Assembly: GCA_945939115.1 (NCBI GenBank)
Contig: CAMEVC010000017.1
Span: 1-51,703, forward strand
Reading direction: 5' to 3'
Length of the DNA stretch: 51,703 bases
Source of the DNA: an uncultured Eubacterium sp.
GTDB lineage: Bacteria > Bacillota > Clostridia > Lachnospirales > Lachnospiraceae
Under the pieces are notes generated by a model. The model had not been told where the DNA came from and ran no database searches. It worked only from the letters and a program-made list of their open reading frames with translations. Each line of letters opens with the position of its first letter. The first letter of the stretch is position 1. This document shows positions 34,234 through 42,477 of the stretch, one piece after another. Position numbers and translations under genes: made by a program.

Positions 34234-35355
34234 ATGGTTGAGTTAGATCAGTTCAGATATAGAATATCAGGTTATGATAATCCTATGGCTCAGATTAAGA
34301 AATCGCTTGATCTGGACAACAAGCAGAAAAGAATAGAAGAGCTTGAGGCTGATATGGAAGCACCGGGTTTCTGGGATGATCCGGATAAGTCACAGAAGGC
34401 AATGAAAGAACTGAAATGCCTTAAAGATGCATTTGAAAAATATAATGAGTTAACCTCGGGACTTGATGATATCAGGACGCTTATCGAGATGGCAGAGGAG
34501 TCTAATGACCAGTCACTTGTTCCAGAAATAGATGAAGAGATTTCTTCACTTGAAGATAAGATGGAAAGCTTGAGAGTTGAGACACTTTTGTCCGGGGAAC
34601 ATGATGCCTGTGATGCTATTCTCACACTTCATGCAGGAGCAGGGGGAACAGAGAGCTGTGACTGGTGCCAGATGCTTTTCAGAATGTATTCGCGCTGGGC
34701 AGAGAGCCACGGATATTCAACGGAAACTCTCGACTATCTTGAAGGAGAAGAGGCAGGTATTAAGTCGGTAACTATTGAGATAAGAGGTGAGAATGCCTAT
34801 GGACATCTGAAGTCTGAACACGGTGTTCACAGGCTTGTAAGAATTTCACCATTTAACGCAGCCGGCAAACGTCAGACATCATTTGTATCCTGCGATGTAA
34901 TGCCTGACATTAACCAGGATATAGACATTGAGATTAATGAAGATGATTTAAGAATTGATACTTACAGATCAAGTGGTGCAGGAGGACAGCATATTAACAA
35001 GACATCATCTGCTATCCGTATCACACATCTTCCGACAGGAATTGTGGTTCAGTGCCAGAATGAGAGATCACAGCACCAGAATAAGGACAAGGCTATGCAG
35101 ATGTTAAAGGCAAAGCTTTTTCTTCTCAAGGAAGCTGAGAATGCAGAGAATCTTTCAGATATCAGGGGAGATGTAAAAGATATCAATTTCGGAAGTCAGA
35201 TAAGGAGTTATGTTCTTCAGCCATATACTATGGTTAAGGATAATAGAACTAATAAAGAGGTAGCTAACGCAGGAAGTGTTCTGGATGGGAATATCGATCC
35301 GTTCATCAATGCGTATTTAACATGGATTAGTACGGGAAAAACTGAAGAAAAGTGA
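34234..35355 (+). CDS. prfB: Peptide chain release factor 2, no frameshift site
   Basis: This 373-residue factor releases nascent chains at UGA and UAA codons. It shows the RF2 tripeptide SPF in RISPFNAAG (about residue 205) and the catalytic GGQ in SSGAGGQHINKT (about 248). In many bacteria the N-terminus is made by a programmed +1 frameshift at a CTT-TGA slip site. Here the equivalent codons read CTT GAT CTG (34306-34314) in frame, with no upstream AGGGGG stimulator. The start at 34234 follows TGGAGGAT. Second gene of the secA group. Confidence 0.96.
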   Translation: MVELDQFRYRISGYDNPMAQIKKSLDLDNKQKRIEELEADMEAPGFWDDPDKSQKAMKELKCLKDAFEKYNELTSGLDDIRTLIEMAEESNDQSLVPEIDEEISSLEDKMESLRVETLLSGEHDACDAILTLHAGAGGTESCDWCQMLFRMYSRWAESHGYSTETLDYLEGEEAGIKSVTIEIRGENAYGHLKSEHGVHRLVRISPFNAAGKRQTSFVSCDVMPDINQDIDIEINEDDLRIDTYRSSGAGGQHINKTSSAIRITHLPTGIVVQCQNERSQHQNKDKAMQMLKAKLFLLKEAENAENLSDIRGDVKDINFGSQIRSYVLQPYTMVKDNRTNKEVANAGSVLDGNIDPFINAYLTWISTGKTEEK

Positions 35356-35371
35356 AAGGTGGGTATCAGTT

Positions 35372-35869
35372 ATGGCAGATTACACTAAACCGGTTATATT
35401 CAGACTTGGTAATCAGAAATTTGGCGTTGACATTAATCTGATTCAATCAATTGAACGTGATATTAATATTGTAAGAGTGCCTAATGCAATGAGTTACATC
35501 AGTGGAATTGTTAATTTAAGAGGCGAGGTAATACCGGCGTTCAGCCTGAGAAAGAAGTTTGGCACGGATGATTCTGTGGGAATAATTGGTGAGGACAGTA
35601 CAGTTATTGTGAATATTCCGGGAGTTGTCAAGCTGGCCTTAGAGGTTGATGATGTCCTTGAGATTGGAGATGTTGATATAGAGAGTATTTCTCCAATGCC
35701 TGCACTTACCAGGACTGTTGAAACTGCATATCTTGACAGAGTGGCAAACATTCACGGTGATCTTGTTATCCTGCTGGATATAGAGAAACTGCTCACACAG
35801 TCAGAAGCAGAGAGTGTTAAGAAGTTTGCTGAAGATATGAATAGTGAATCAGGAGGCAGTAATGGCTGA
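35372..35869 (+). CDS. cheW: CheW-like chemotaxis coupling protein
   Basis: This 165-residue protein is a single CheW domain spanning the whole chain. Key segments are FRLGNQKFGVDINLIQSIER, the MSYISGIVNLRGEVIPAFSLR motif near residue 40-60 and VANIHGDLVILLDIEKLL at the end. CheW bridges chemoreceptors to CheA. No CheA, CheY or flagellar gene is near; it sits between prfB and malQ, and its stop overlaps the malQ start by eight bases. This suggests either a displaced adaptor or one with a special partner. Confidence 0.9.
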   Translation: MADYTKPVIFRLGNQKFGVDINLIQSIERDINIVRVPNAMSYISGIVNLRGEVIPAFSLRKKFGTDDSVGIIGEDSTVIVNIPGVVKLALEVDDVLEIGDVDIESISPMPALTRTVETAYLDRVANIHGDLVILLDIEKLLTQSEAESVKKFAEDMNSESGGSNG

Positions 35870-37481
35870 TACTACCAGTTTTAAGAGAAATGCGGGAATT
35901 CTTATGCCGGTAAGTTCTCTTCCGTCACCTTATGGTATTGGGACTTTTGGCAAAGAGGCATATGACTTTGTGACATTTGTAAAGGAATGTAATCACAAAT
36001 ACTGGCAGGTACTCCCTCTTGGGCCTACAACTTACGGAGACAGTCCATATCAGTCATTTTCAGCCTTTGCGGGTAACCCGTATTATGTTGACCTTGATAT
36101 GCTTATAGAAGACGGGCTTCTTAAGAAATCAGAGGTTTTGTCAAGGGACTGGGGAGATGGAACAGTTCCTGTTAATGTATCAGAAGAGGATGTGCTTAGC
36201 GGGAAATATGAAATCATAACTGATATAAATATCGGTGACGAGAGATATGTAAGCTATGAGAAAATATATAACAGCAGATTTGATGTATTAAGAACCGCAT
36301 ATGGCAGATTTAAAGAAATCTGTGCCGAGAGTAAGAAGACGCTTGCAAAAGGTCTTCCTCTGTATAAACAGTTTGATAACTTTGTCAGGGACAATGCTGT
36401 ATGGCTTGAGGACTATGCACTTTTTATGGCGCTTAAGGCACATTTTAATAATGTATCCTGGGCAGAGTGGGATGATGATATAAGATTCAGAAAGCCTGAA
36501 GCTGTTGCGCGATACAGAGAGGAACTTGCTGATGATTTAGGATACTGGGAATTTATCCAGTTTGAATTCTTTAAACAATGGAAAGCATTGAAAAAATATG
36601 CTAATGACAATGGGATTGAAATAATAGGAGATATTCCTATATATATGGGATATGACAGTGCGGATGTATGGGCAGATCAGGAGGAATTCCAGCTCGATGA
36701 AAATCTGATGCCTGTTAAGGTAGCTGGTGTACCGCCGGATGCATTTTCTGATCTTGGACAGAAATGGGGAAATCCATTGTATGATTATGACAAGATGGAA
36801 AAAAACGGATTCAACTGGTGGAGAAAACGGATGAAAGCATCTGCCGAACTGTATGATGTAATAAGAATTGACCATTTTATAGGAATAATTAAGTATTACA
36901 CAATACCTGCTGATATGCCGGACGCGAGACATGGAGAATATAAGAAGGGCCCGGGACAGAAGCTTCTTGATGTAATTAATGAGTCAATCGGTGATAAGAA
37001 GATAATAGCTGAGGATCTTGGGGTAGAGATTCCGGAAGTGGCAAAGCTTCTTGAGAATAATGGATACCCGGGAATGAAGGTTCTGGAGTTCGCATTCGGT
37101 GGAGACAGAAAGAATACACATCTTCCATATAATTATACACAGAATATTGTTTGCTATGGCGGAACTCACGATAACGAAACTTTGCTGGGATATTTTGAGG
37201 AGCGGTCGGATCAGGAGCTCGCTTATGCCTATGATTATCTTGACACAACAGATAAGAAGAAAATGGTTAATCAGGTTTTCAGGGCTGCTTATTCAAGTGT
37301 TGCAGTTCTTACGGTGTTTGCAGTTCAGGATATTCTTAAATTAGGGAACCAGGCAAGGATGAATCTTCCTTCAAGTCTTGGAAATAATTGGAAGTGGCGC
37401 ATGAAGAAGGGACAGCTTGGTGAACAGCAAGTCAAAGATATGCGTTATCTTGCGAGTGTTTTTGACAGAGAAAGGAAATAA
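35862..37481 (+). CDS. malQ: 4-alpha-glucanotransferase (amylomaltase)
   Basis: This 539-residue GH77 enzyme transfers maltosyl units between alpha-1,4-glucans. Recognisable are KYWQVLPLGPTTYGDSPYQS near residue 44, IIGDIPIYMGYDSADVWA near 254, the nucleophile region YDVIRIDHFIG near 333, IIAEDLGVE near 379 with the acid/base, and GTHDNETLLGY near 435. Cytosolic, as expected for maltodextrin and glycogen use. The start at 35862 follows AGGAGG and overlaps the cheW stop. Confidence 0.95.
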   Translation: MADTTSFKRNAGILMPVSSLPSPYGIGTFGKEAYDFVTFVKECNHKYWQVLPLGPTTYGDSPYQSFSAFAGNPYYVDLDMLIEDGLLKKSEVLSRDWGDGTVPVNVSEEDVLSGKYEIITDINIGDERYVSYEKIYNSRFDVLRTAYGRFKEICAESKKTLAKGLPLYKQFDNFVRDNAVWLEDYALFMALKAHFNNVSWAEWDDDIRFRKPEAVARYREELADDLGYWEFIQFEFFKQWKALKKYANDNGIEIIGDIPIYMGYDSADVWADQEEFQLDENLMPVKVAGVPPDAFSDLGQKWGNPLYDYDKMEKNGFNWWRKRMKASAELYDVIRIDHFIGIIKYYTIPADMPDARHGEYKKGPGQKLLDVINESIGDKKIIAEDLGVEIPEVAKLLENNGYPGMKVLEFAFGGDRKNTHLPYNYTQNIVCYGGTHDNETLLGYFEERSDQELAYAYDYLDTTDKKKMVNQVFRAAYSSVAVLTVFAVQDILKLGNQARMNLPSSLGNNWKWRMKKGQLGEQQVKDMRYLASVFDRERK

Positions 37482-37524
37482 CCATCCAATTTTGAAAAAT
37501 AATCAAAAAAGTGCAATAGTACTA

Positions 37525-37552
37525 TTTACTTATCTGAAAAATATGGTATTAT
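37525..37552 (+). promoter_or_regulatory. Promoter of riboswitch-controlled gene
   Basis: TTTACT (37525-37530), 16-base spacer, TATTAT (37547-37552). It would start transcription about 15 bases before the c-di-GMP aptamer. Confidence 0.5.
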
Positions 37553-37576
37553 ATATACTATAGATAAGAGAATATT

Positions 37577-37660
37577 TTAGCAAAACAGTCGAAAGGCTGT
37601 GACGCAAAGCCAAGGGTCTTAATCGGTTAATTAAACAACCGGAATGACAGCCGGTTGCAT
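37577..37660 (+). promoter_or_regulatory. c-di-GMP-I (GEMM) riboswitch
   Basis: The sequence carries the conserved aptamer pieces in order: AGCAAAACAG, a GAAA-capped hairpin (ACAG-TCGAAAGG-CTGT), GTGACGCAAAGCCAAGGG, a second stem CGGTT/AACCG, then AATGACAGCCGGTTGC closing to the 5' side. The GACGCAAAGCC box and GAAA tetraloop are diagnostic of class I cyclic-di-GMP sensors. It precedes a CAP-domain secreted protein, a usual target type in Clostridia. Confidence 0.9.
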
Positions 37661-37690
37661 TACAATCAACACAAATGATTCGTATTTTTC

Positions 37691-37717
37691 AAGCATCCGG
37701 TTATCGGATGCTTTTTT
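37691..37717 (+). terminator. Riboswitch expression-platform terminator
   Basis: GCATCCG-GTTAT-CGGATGC followed by TTTTTT, 30 bases after the aptamer and 20 bases before the ATG. This is the classic transcription-termination platform. Ligand would switch termination; the sign (on or off) cannot be fixed by eye. Confidence 0.85.
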
Positions 37718-37736
37718 AATAAACAGGGAATAAGTT

Positions 37737-38480
37737 ATGAGAAAGGCTAATTCTAAGAAGTCAATCAAGATAATAACAGTAGCAGTACTTGTATTCGGTA
37801 TCGGTGTTGCTTATGCTATGAAAACTTCAGGAACAGTTAATTTAGATAATAATTATGCTAAGACAGTAGTAGCAGCATCTAACATGAATAATCCAGTAGC
37901 TGTAGCAGGTGTTTCGGCAGAGGTCGAGACAGAGACACAGTCTCAGGTAACAGAAGAGGTTAAGGCAGTAACAGAGGAGACAACAGAGGTACAGACAGAA
38001 ACAGCAGCACAGACAGTTGCTCCAACAGTAGAAGAAACACAGCCGGTAGAGCCTGAGATACAGAAAGAGGAGGCTGCTCCGGTAATTGATTCAAGAGTGA
38101 GTGAAGTGATTGCAGGTATCAATGCAGAGAGAGCTGCGGCAGGTGTTGCTCCTGTAGTATATGACGCAACACTTACATCTATGGCACAGACAAGAGCTTC
38201 AGAGAATGCAGATAATAATTTCTTCGTAGTTGAGAATGGCAAGCACATGAGACCTGATGGAAGAACTGCTTCTTCAATATGTACAGATTATGGTGTATAT
38301 GGATATTTCGGCGAGGTTATGGGAAGAAACCAGACAAGCCCGGCTGAGATAGTTACAGGATGGCATGATTCAGCACCACACTATGCATGTATGACGGGTG
38401 CTAAGTATAACAGAGTCGGAGTAGGCGTTGCAGCAGACGCTAAGGGCAATCTTTACTGGGTTGCAATCTTCATGGATTAG
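37737..38480 (+). CDS. Secreted CAP/SCP-domain protein
   Basis: This 247-residue exported protein has an N-terminal signal/anchor (residues 8-27, IKIITVAVLVFGIGVAYA). A Glu/Thr/Val-rich linker follows (residues 60-118, many ETETQ/EETTE repeats). The CAP (PR-1/SCP) domain spans residues 120-247, with VIAGINAERAAAGVAPV, TRASENA and GYFGEVMG. The final part is PAEIVTGWHDSAPHYACMTG, then the terminal NRVGVGVA..GNLYWVAIFMD. CAP domains in bacteria are extracellular; their activity is largely unknown. Expression is predicted to depend on c-di-GMP through the leader riboswitch. Two terminators follow. Confidence 0.9.
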   Translation: MRKANSKKSIKIITVAVLVFGIGVAYAMKTSGTVNLDNNYAKTVVAASNMNNPVAVAGVSAEVETETQSQVTEEVKAVTEETTEVQTETAAQTVAPTVEETQPVEPEIQKEEAAPVIDSRVSEVIAGINAERAAAGVAPVVYDATLTSMAQTRASENADNNFFVVENGKHMRPDGRTASSICTDYGVYGYFGEVMGRNQTSPAEIVTGWHDSAPHYACMTGAKYNRVGVGVAADAKGNLYWVAIFMD

Positions 38481-38527
38481 AAATAAGGTTTATTACATAA
38501 TTTACTGATATAATTTAATATGGTAAG

Positions 38528-38553
38528 AACAATGTATTTGCGGCATTGTTTTT
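38528..38553 (+). terminator. First terminator after CAP gene
   Basis: AACAATG and CATTGTT pair across a 9-base loop, then TTTAT. A moderately strong stop 48 bases after the CAP gene. Confidence 0.6.
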
Positions 38554-38576
38554 ATAGTGCTTCGCAAGAAGCCGGA

Positions 38577-38614
38577 AACCCTCACATTCCTCTCCCGTTG
38601 TGTGAGGGTTTTTT
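38577..38614 (+). terminator. Second terminator after CAP gene
   Basis: AACCCTCACA pairs with TGTGAGGGTT over 10 bp, followed by TTTT. It backs up the first terminator and insulates the pheB operon. The rest of the 305-base gap holds the pheB promoter and palindrome. Confidence 0.85.
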
Positions 38615-38664
38615 GTTGTGGATATTGTAATACATAATTGTTCGGTTAATATAATAATTTCTCC

Positions 38665-38693
38665 TTGCAAATAATGGGTTTGTATGCTAAGAT
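38665..38693 (+). promoter_or_regulatory. Promoter of pheB-hom-lysC operon
   Basis: TTGCAA (38665-38670), 17-base spacer, TAAGAT (38688-38693). Start expected near 38700. Confidence 0.5.
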
Positions 38694-38705
38694 TCTTTGT
38701 GCGAT

Positions 38706-38717
38706 AGACATATGTCT
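38706..38717 (+). promoter_or_regulatory. Perfect 12-bp palindrome, candidate operator
   Basis: AGACATATGTCT is self-complementary and lies just after the predicted start of the pheB transcript. That position would allow repression, for example by PheB itself, which has a helix-turn-helix-like N-terminus. Confidence 0.4.
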
Positions 38718-38785
38718 TTCATGCAGGGACAAGAAAATACAAATGTATCTTCTAAACGGACAATATTGAAAGGGGCAAAAGCGTA

Positions 38786-39235
38786 ATGGCAGACAATATC
38801 AAATATTATGTTGTTAAACAAAAAGCTCTGCCGGAGGTGCTGCTTAAAGTGGCAGAGGCGAACAGAATAATTGAAACTGATAATATATCTGTTGCAGATG
38901 CTACGGAAAGGGTAGGAATAAGCAGAAGTTCTTATTACAAATACAAGGATGATATATTTCCGTTCAGAGAGAATGTAAAGGGAAAGACGATTACATTTGT
39001 ATTATCTATGGATGATGAGCCGGGGCTGCTTTCCCTGGTACTGAAGAAGGTTGCTGAATTCAAAGCTAACATACTTACGATTCATCAGACTATCCCGGTC
39101 AATGGAATAGCGTCATTGACGCTTAGTGTGGATATTTTACCGACAACAGGAGATTCTTCAGAAATGATAGAACAGATTGAAAGGCTTAAGGGGGTCAGAT
39201 ACCTTAAGATTCTCAGCAGTGATGCATCTATCTAA
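38786..39235 (+). CDS. pheB: ACT-domain protein PheB
   Basis: This 149-residue protein has an N-terminal segment with a helix-turn-helix look (ISVADATERVGISRSSYYKYK, residues 33-53) and a C-terminal ACT domain (residues 70-146, ITFVLSMDDEPGLLSLVL, ILTIHQTIPVNG). PheB/UPF0735 proteins lie next to homoserine dehydrogenase genes in many Firmicutes and probably sense an amino acid to regulate the pathway. It is 30 bases upstream of hom. The AAAGGGG start signal is good. Confidence 0.88.
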   Translation: MADNIKYYVVKQKALPEVLLKVAEANRIIETDNISVADATERVGISRSSYYKYKDDIFPFRENVKGKTITFVLSMDDEPGLLSLVLKKVAEFKANILTIHQTIPVNGIASLTLSVDILPTTGDSSEMIEQIERLKGVRYLKILSSDASI

Positions 39236-39265
39236 AAGTACTAATTATTATTTACGGAGGCTGAT

Positions 39266-40483
39266 ATGACAAAAATTGCAGTATTAGGTTATGGAACAGT
39301 TGGTTCCGGGGTGGTTGAGGTATTAAATACCAACGGAGCATCTATTGCAAAGAGAGCAGGAGATACAATAGAAGTAAAAAGTGTTTTGGATTTGAGGGAT
39401 TTTCCGGGTGACCCAATTCAGGAAAAGGTTGTACATGATATAGATTTGATTATAAATGATCCTGAGATAGAAGTTGTTGTAGAGGTTATGGGAGGCGTTG
39501 AACCAGCCTTTACATTTGTTAAGAAAGCACTTGAGGCTGGAAAGAGCGTATGCACATCGAATAAGGCTTTAGTTGCAGCTCATGGACCGGAGCTTCTTGA
39601 GATGGCAAAGGAGAGAAAACTCAACTTTATGTTTGAGGCGTCTGTTGGTGGAGGAATTCCGATTATCCGTCCTCTTAACCAGTCACTCACAGCAGATGAG
39701 ATTACTAAGATTACGGGAATTCTTAATGGAACAACAAACTATATACTCACTAAGATGAGCAGAGAGGGAAGCTCTTATCAGGAAGTGCTTAAGGAAGCAC
39801 AGGCTCTTGGGTATGCAGAGCGTAATCCTGAGGCAGATGTGGAAGGATATGATGCCTGCCGTAAGATAGCTATTCTTACATCACTGGCATTCGGCAATAC
39901 AGTAAAATTCGAGGAAGTGTACACAGAGGGAATTACTAAGATTTCTAATGAGGATTTTGCATATGCCACTGAACTTGGATGTGTTATAAAGCTTCTTGCA
40001 ACAAGCTACAGCAAAGATGGCAGGGTATATGCCATTACAGCGCCTTTCATGATAGATGGTACACATCCTTTGTATAATGTCAATGATGTTCTCAATGGAA
40101 TATATGTACATGGCAATGTTCTTGGCGATGTTATGTTCTTCGGTGCAGGTGCAGGAAAACTGCCTACTGCCAGCGCTGTTGTTTCAGATGTTGTTGACTG
40201 TGTAAAGCACAAGGGCAAGAATGTTATGACAATATGGAGTTCTGTAAAACAGGCGCTTGGTGATACATTTGATGAGGAGAGAAGATTCTTTGTAAGAGTC
40301 AAGGGTGCAGATACCGCTGCAGCAGAAGCTGCATTTGGACCGGGAAAGGTTGTAAATGTAGCAGGAGTTGATGGCGAATTCGGATATGTTACAGGTATTA
40401 TGAGTGAGAAGGCATTCAAGGATGCTGCAGATAAAGTTGAAGTTATCAGCAGGATAAGAATTGATGATACAAAACTTCAGTAA
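39266..40483 (+). CDS. hom: Homoserine dehydrogenase
   Basis: This 405-residue enzyme reduces aspartate semialdehyde to homoserine, the branch toward threonine, methionine and isoleucine. The Rossmann motif GYGTVGSG is at residues 8-15, TSNKALVAAHG near 99, and ASVGGGIPIIRPL followed by GILNGTTNYIL near 129-158. YAERNPEADVEGYDACRK near 191 is the catalytic segment. A short ACT domain forms the last 80 residues, implying feedback control by threonine. It is followed by lysC after 25 bases. Confidence 0.95.
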   Translation: MTKIAVLGYGTVGSGVVEVLNTNGASIAKRAGDTIEVKSVLDLRDFPGDPIQEKVVHDIDLIINDPEIEVVVEVMGGVEPAFTFVKKALEAGKSVCTSNKALVAAHGPELLEMAKERKLNFMFEASVGGGIPIIRPLNQSLTADEITKITGILNGTTNYILTKMSREGSSYQEVLKEAQALGYAERNPEADVEGYDACRKIAILTSLAFGNTVKFEEVYTEGITKISNEDFAYATELGCVIKLLATSYSKDGRVYAITAPFMIDGTHPLYNVNDVLNGIYVHGNVLGDVMFFGAGAGKLPTASAVVSDVVDCVKHKGKNVMTIWSSVKQALGDTFDEERRFFVRVKGADTAAAEAAFGPGKVVNVAGVDGEFGYVTGIMSEKAFKDAADKVEVISRIRIDDTKLQ

Positions 40484-40508
40484 TATTTTAGGAAAAGGGA
40501 GAAGTAAG

Positions 40509-41825
40509 ATGGTTAAAGTAGTAAAGTTTGGTGGAAGTTCACTTGCCAGCGCAGAACAGTTTAAGAAGGTTGGAAATATAATTCGTGCAGATGAAGACAG
40601 AAAGTATGTGGTTCCTTCAGCTCCGGGAAAGAGATTCCCAGAGGACACTAAGGTTACTGATATGCTCTACAAATGTTATGCAGAGGCAGAGAGCGGTAAG
40701 AACTTTGATAAGAGTCTTAAGGCTATCGAGGAAAGATATAATGAGATTATTAAGGGACTGGGACTTAAGATTTCATTAAAGGAACAGTTCGAGACAATCA
40801 AGAAGAACTTTGAGGCACTTGCAGGAAAGGATTATGCAGCCTCAAGAGGTGAATATCTCAATGGTATAATAATGGCTAATTATCTCGGCTATGAGTTTAT
40901 TGATGCAGCTACAGTTATCTGTTTTGATAAGAATGGAGAGTTCGATTCAGAAAAGACTAATTCGCTGTGCGAAGCAAGATTTGCAAAGTCTGAGAGAGCT
41001 GTTGTTCCGGGATTCTATGGTGCTATGCCTAACGGAAAGGTTAAGACATTTTCAAGAGGTGGCTCAGATGTTACTGGTTCAATCGTGGCAAGAGCCCTCA
41101 AGGCAGATATGTATGAGAACTGGACAGATGTGTCAGGCTTTATGGCTGCAGACCCTAGAATTGTGGATAATGCAAAGCCTATCACAGTGATTACATATAA
41201 GGAGTTAAGAGAGCTTTCATACATGGGAGCTTCTGTTCTTCATGAGTCAGCAATATTCCCTGTAAGAAAGGGTGGAATACCTATCAATATCAAGAATACT
41301 AATGCTCCTGAAGATAAGGGTACAATGATTGTTGAGACAACATGTAATATGCCTGAATATACAATTACAGGTATTGCCGGTAAAAAGGGCTTTGTTGCAA
41401 TAAGCATTGATAAGGATATGATGAACTCAGAGATAGGATTCTGCAGGAAGGTTCTTTCAGTGTTTGAGGATAATGGAATCTCTATCGAGCATATGCCATC
41501 AGGAATAGATACAATGACAGTATTTGTTCATCAGGATGAGTTTGTTGAGAAGGAACAGAAGGTTCTGGCACAGATTCATAAGGCTGTTAATCCGGATTCA
41601 ATTGAGCTTGAGTCTAATCTTGCTTTGATTGCAGTTGTTGGCCGCGGAATGAAGAATAATGCAGGTATTGCAGGAAATATATTCTCAGCGCTTGCTAAGG
41701 CTAAGATTAATATTAAGATGATTGACCAGGGTTCTTCAGAGCTTAATATAATAATAGGCGTCAGAAACAGATACTTTGAGGATGCTATCAGAACAATTTA
41801 CGGAGTGTTTGTTCCGGAGGAATAA
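40509..41825 (+). CDS. lysC: Aspartate kinase
   Basis: This 438-residue enzyme catalyses the first step of the aspartate family. KFGGSSLA is at residues 5-12, VVPSAPGKR near 33, FSRGGSDVTGSIVA near 180, and WTDVSGFMAADPRI near 205. Two ACT domains fill the C-terminal 140 residues (VAISIDKDMMNSEIGFCRKV and LIAVVGRGMKNNAGIAG), the site of lysine and/or threonine feedback. The start at 40509 follows AAAAGGGAG; the longer frame has no site. Confidence 0.95.
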   Translation: MVKVVKFGGSSLASAEQFKKVGNIIRADEDRKYVVPSAPGKRFPEDTKVTDMLYKCYAEAESGKNFDKSLKAIEERYNEIIKGLGLKISLKEQFETIKKNFEALAGKDYAASRGEYLNGIIMANYLGYEFIDAATVICFDKNGEFDSEKTNSLCEARFAKSERAVVPGFYGAMPNGKVKTFSRGGSDVTGSIVARALKADMYENWTDVSGFMAADPRIVDNAKPITVITYKELRELSYMGASVLHESAIFPVRKGGIPINIKNTNAPEDKGTMIVETTCNMPEYTITGIAGKKGFVAISIDKDMMNSEIGFCRKVLSVFEDNGISIEHMPSGIDTMTVFVHQDEFVEKEQKVLAQIHKAVNPDSIELESNLALIAVVGRGMKNNAGIAGNIFSALAKAKINIKMIDQGSSELNIIIGVRNRYFEDAIRTIYGVFVPEE

Positions 41826-41851
41826 TTATCACATATAAGGGGGAATAAGAA

Positions 41852-42331
41852 ATGAAAGAGGCAAAAAATGAACTGCTTCAGTTTGTGGCAGGAGTTATTA
41901 TGCTTGTTGTTGGTTTGTACATACTGTCACAGAAGGTTATGGTGTCATCTACATATGGATTCTTTTCATTATGGGGAGGCACATTTTCATCAGGACTTAT
42001 AATGATACCGTTTATTATTGGCGTTGTGTGGATGTTTGTAACGGGAGGTTCATTCGCGTCTAAAGTATTCACTGCTTTATCTGTATTGCTGATAATAGTT
42101 TCTATAATTGTTTCTACAAGAATATGGCTTGTCAGAATTACAATGTATGAGTGGGTTCTCATTCTTGTGCTTATCTTCGGAGGTGCAGGTCTGGTGGCAA
42201 AGGTGCTTTTTGCCAATAACAAGTCAGAACGGGAGACAGGAAAGAAGGACAAGGATGATGCCTATGATTTTAAAAAACAGGCAGGCAGCATTGATGATGA
42301 GATTGAGCGTATGAAGAAAAATATGAAGTAA
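41852..42331 (+). CDS. Four-helix membrane protein, unknown function
   Basis: This 159-residue protein has four hydrophobic helices (about residues 9-27, 44-65, 71-88, 95-117) and a charged cytoplasmic tail rich in Lys/Asp/Glu that ends DDEIERMKKNMK. I recognise no family. It lies 26 bases after lysC with an AGGGGG start signal and may be co-transcribed. A terminator-like hairpin follows. Confidence 0.65.
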   Translation: MKEAKNELLQFVAGVIMLVVGLYILSQKVMVSSTYGFFSLWGGTFSSGLIMIPFIIGVVWMFVTGGSFASKVFTALSVLLIIVSIIVSTRIWLVRITMYEWVLILVLIFGGAGLVAKVLFANNKSERETGKKDKDDAYDFKKQAGSIDDEIERMKKNMK

Positions 42332-42357
42332 TAAGACATTGGTTTACACATATGTTT

Positions 42358-42408
42358 ACTGAAGGCTTATGCAGGTTTGCCGGACTTGGCACTGCATAAG
42401 CCTTTAGT
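42358..42408 (+). terminator. Stem-loop, probable terminator without strong U-tract
   Basis: ACTGAAGGCTTATGCAG pairs with CTGCATAAGCCTTTAGT over about 17 positions with one mismatch. An inner GCCGGACTTGGC can pair. No clean T-run follows, so it may be a transcript-end processing structure rather than an intrinsic terminator. Confidence 0.55.
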
Positions 42409-42477
42409 AATGTTGATAAAGTTGTTTTAAATTGGTATAATCACATGTAATATGCGTATGAAAATGGAGGAATATTA

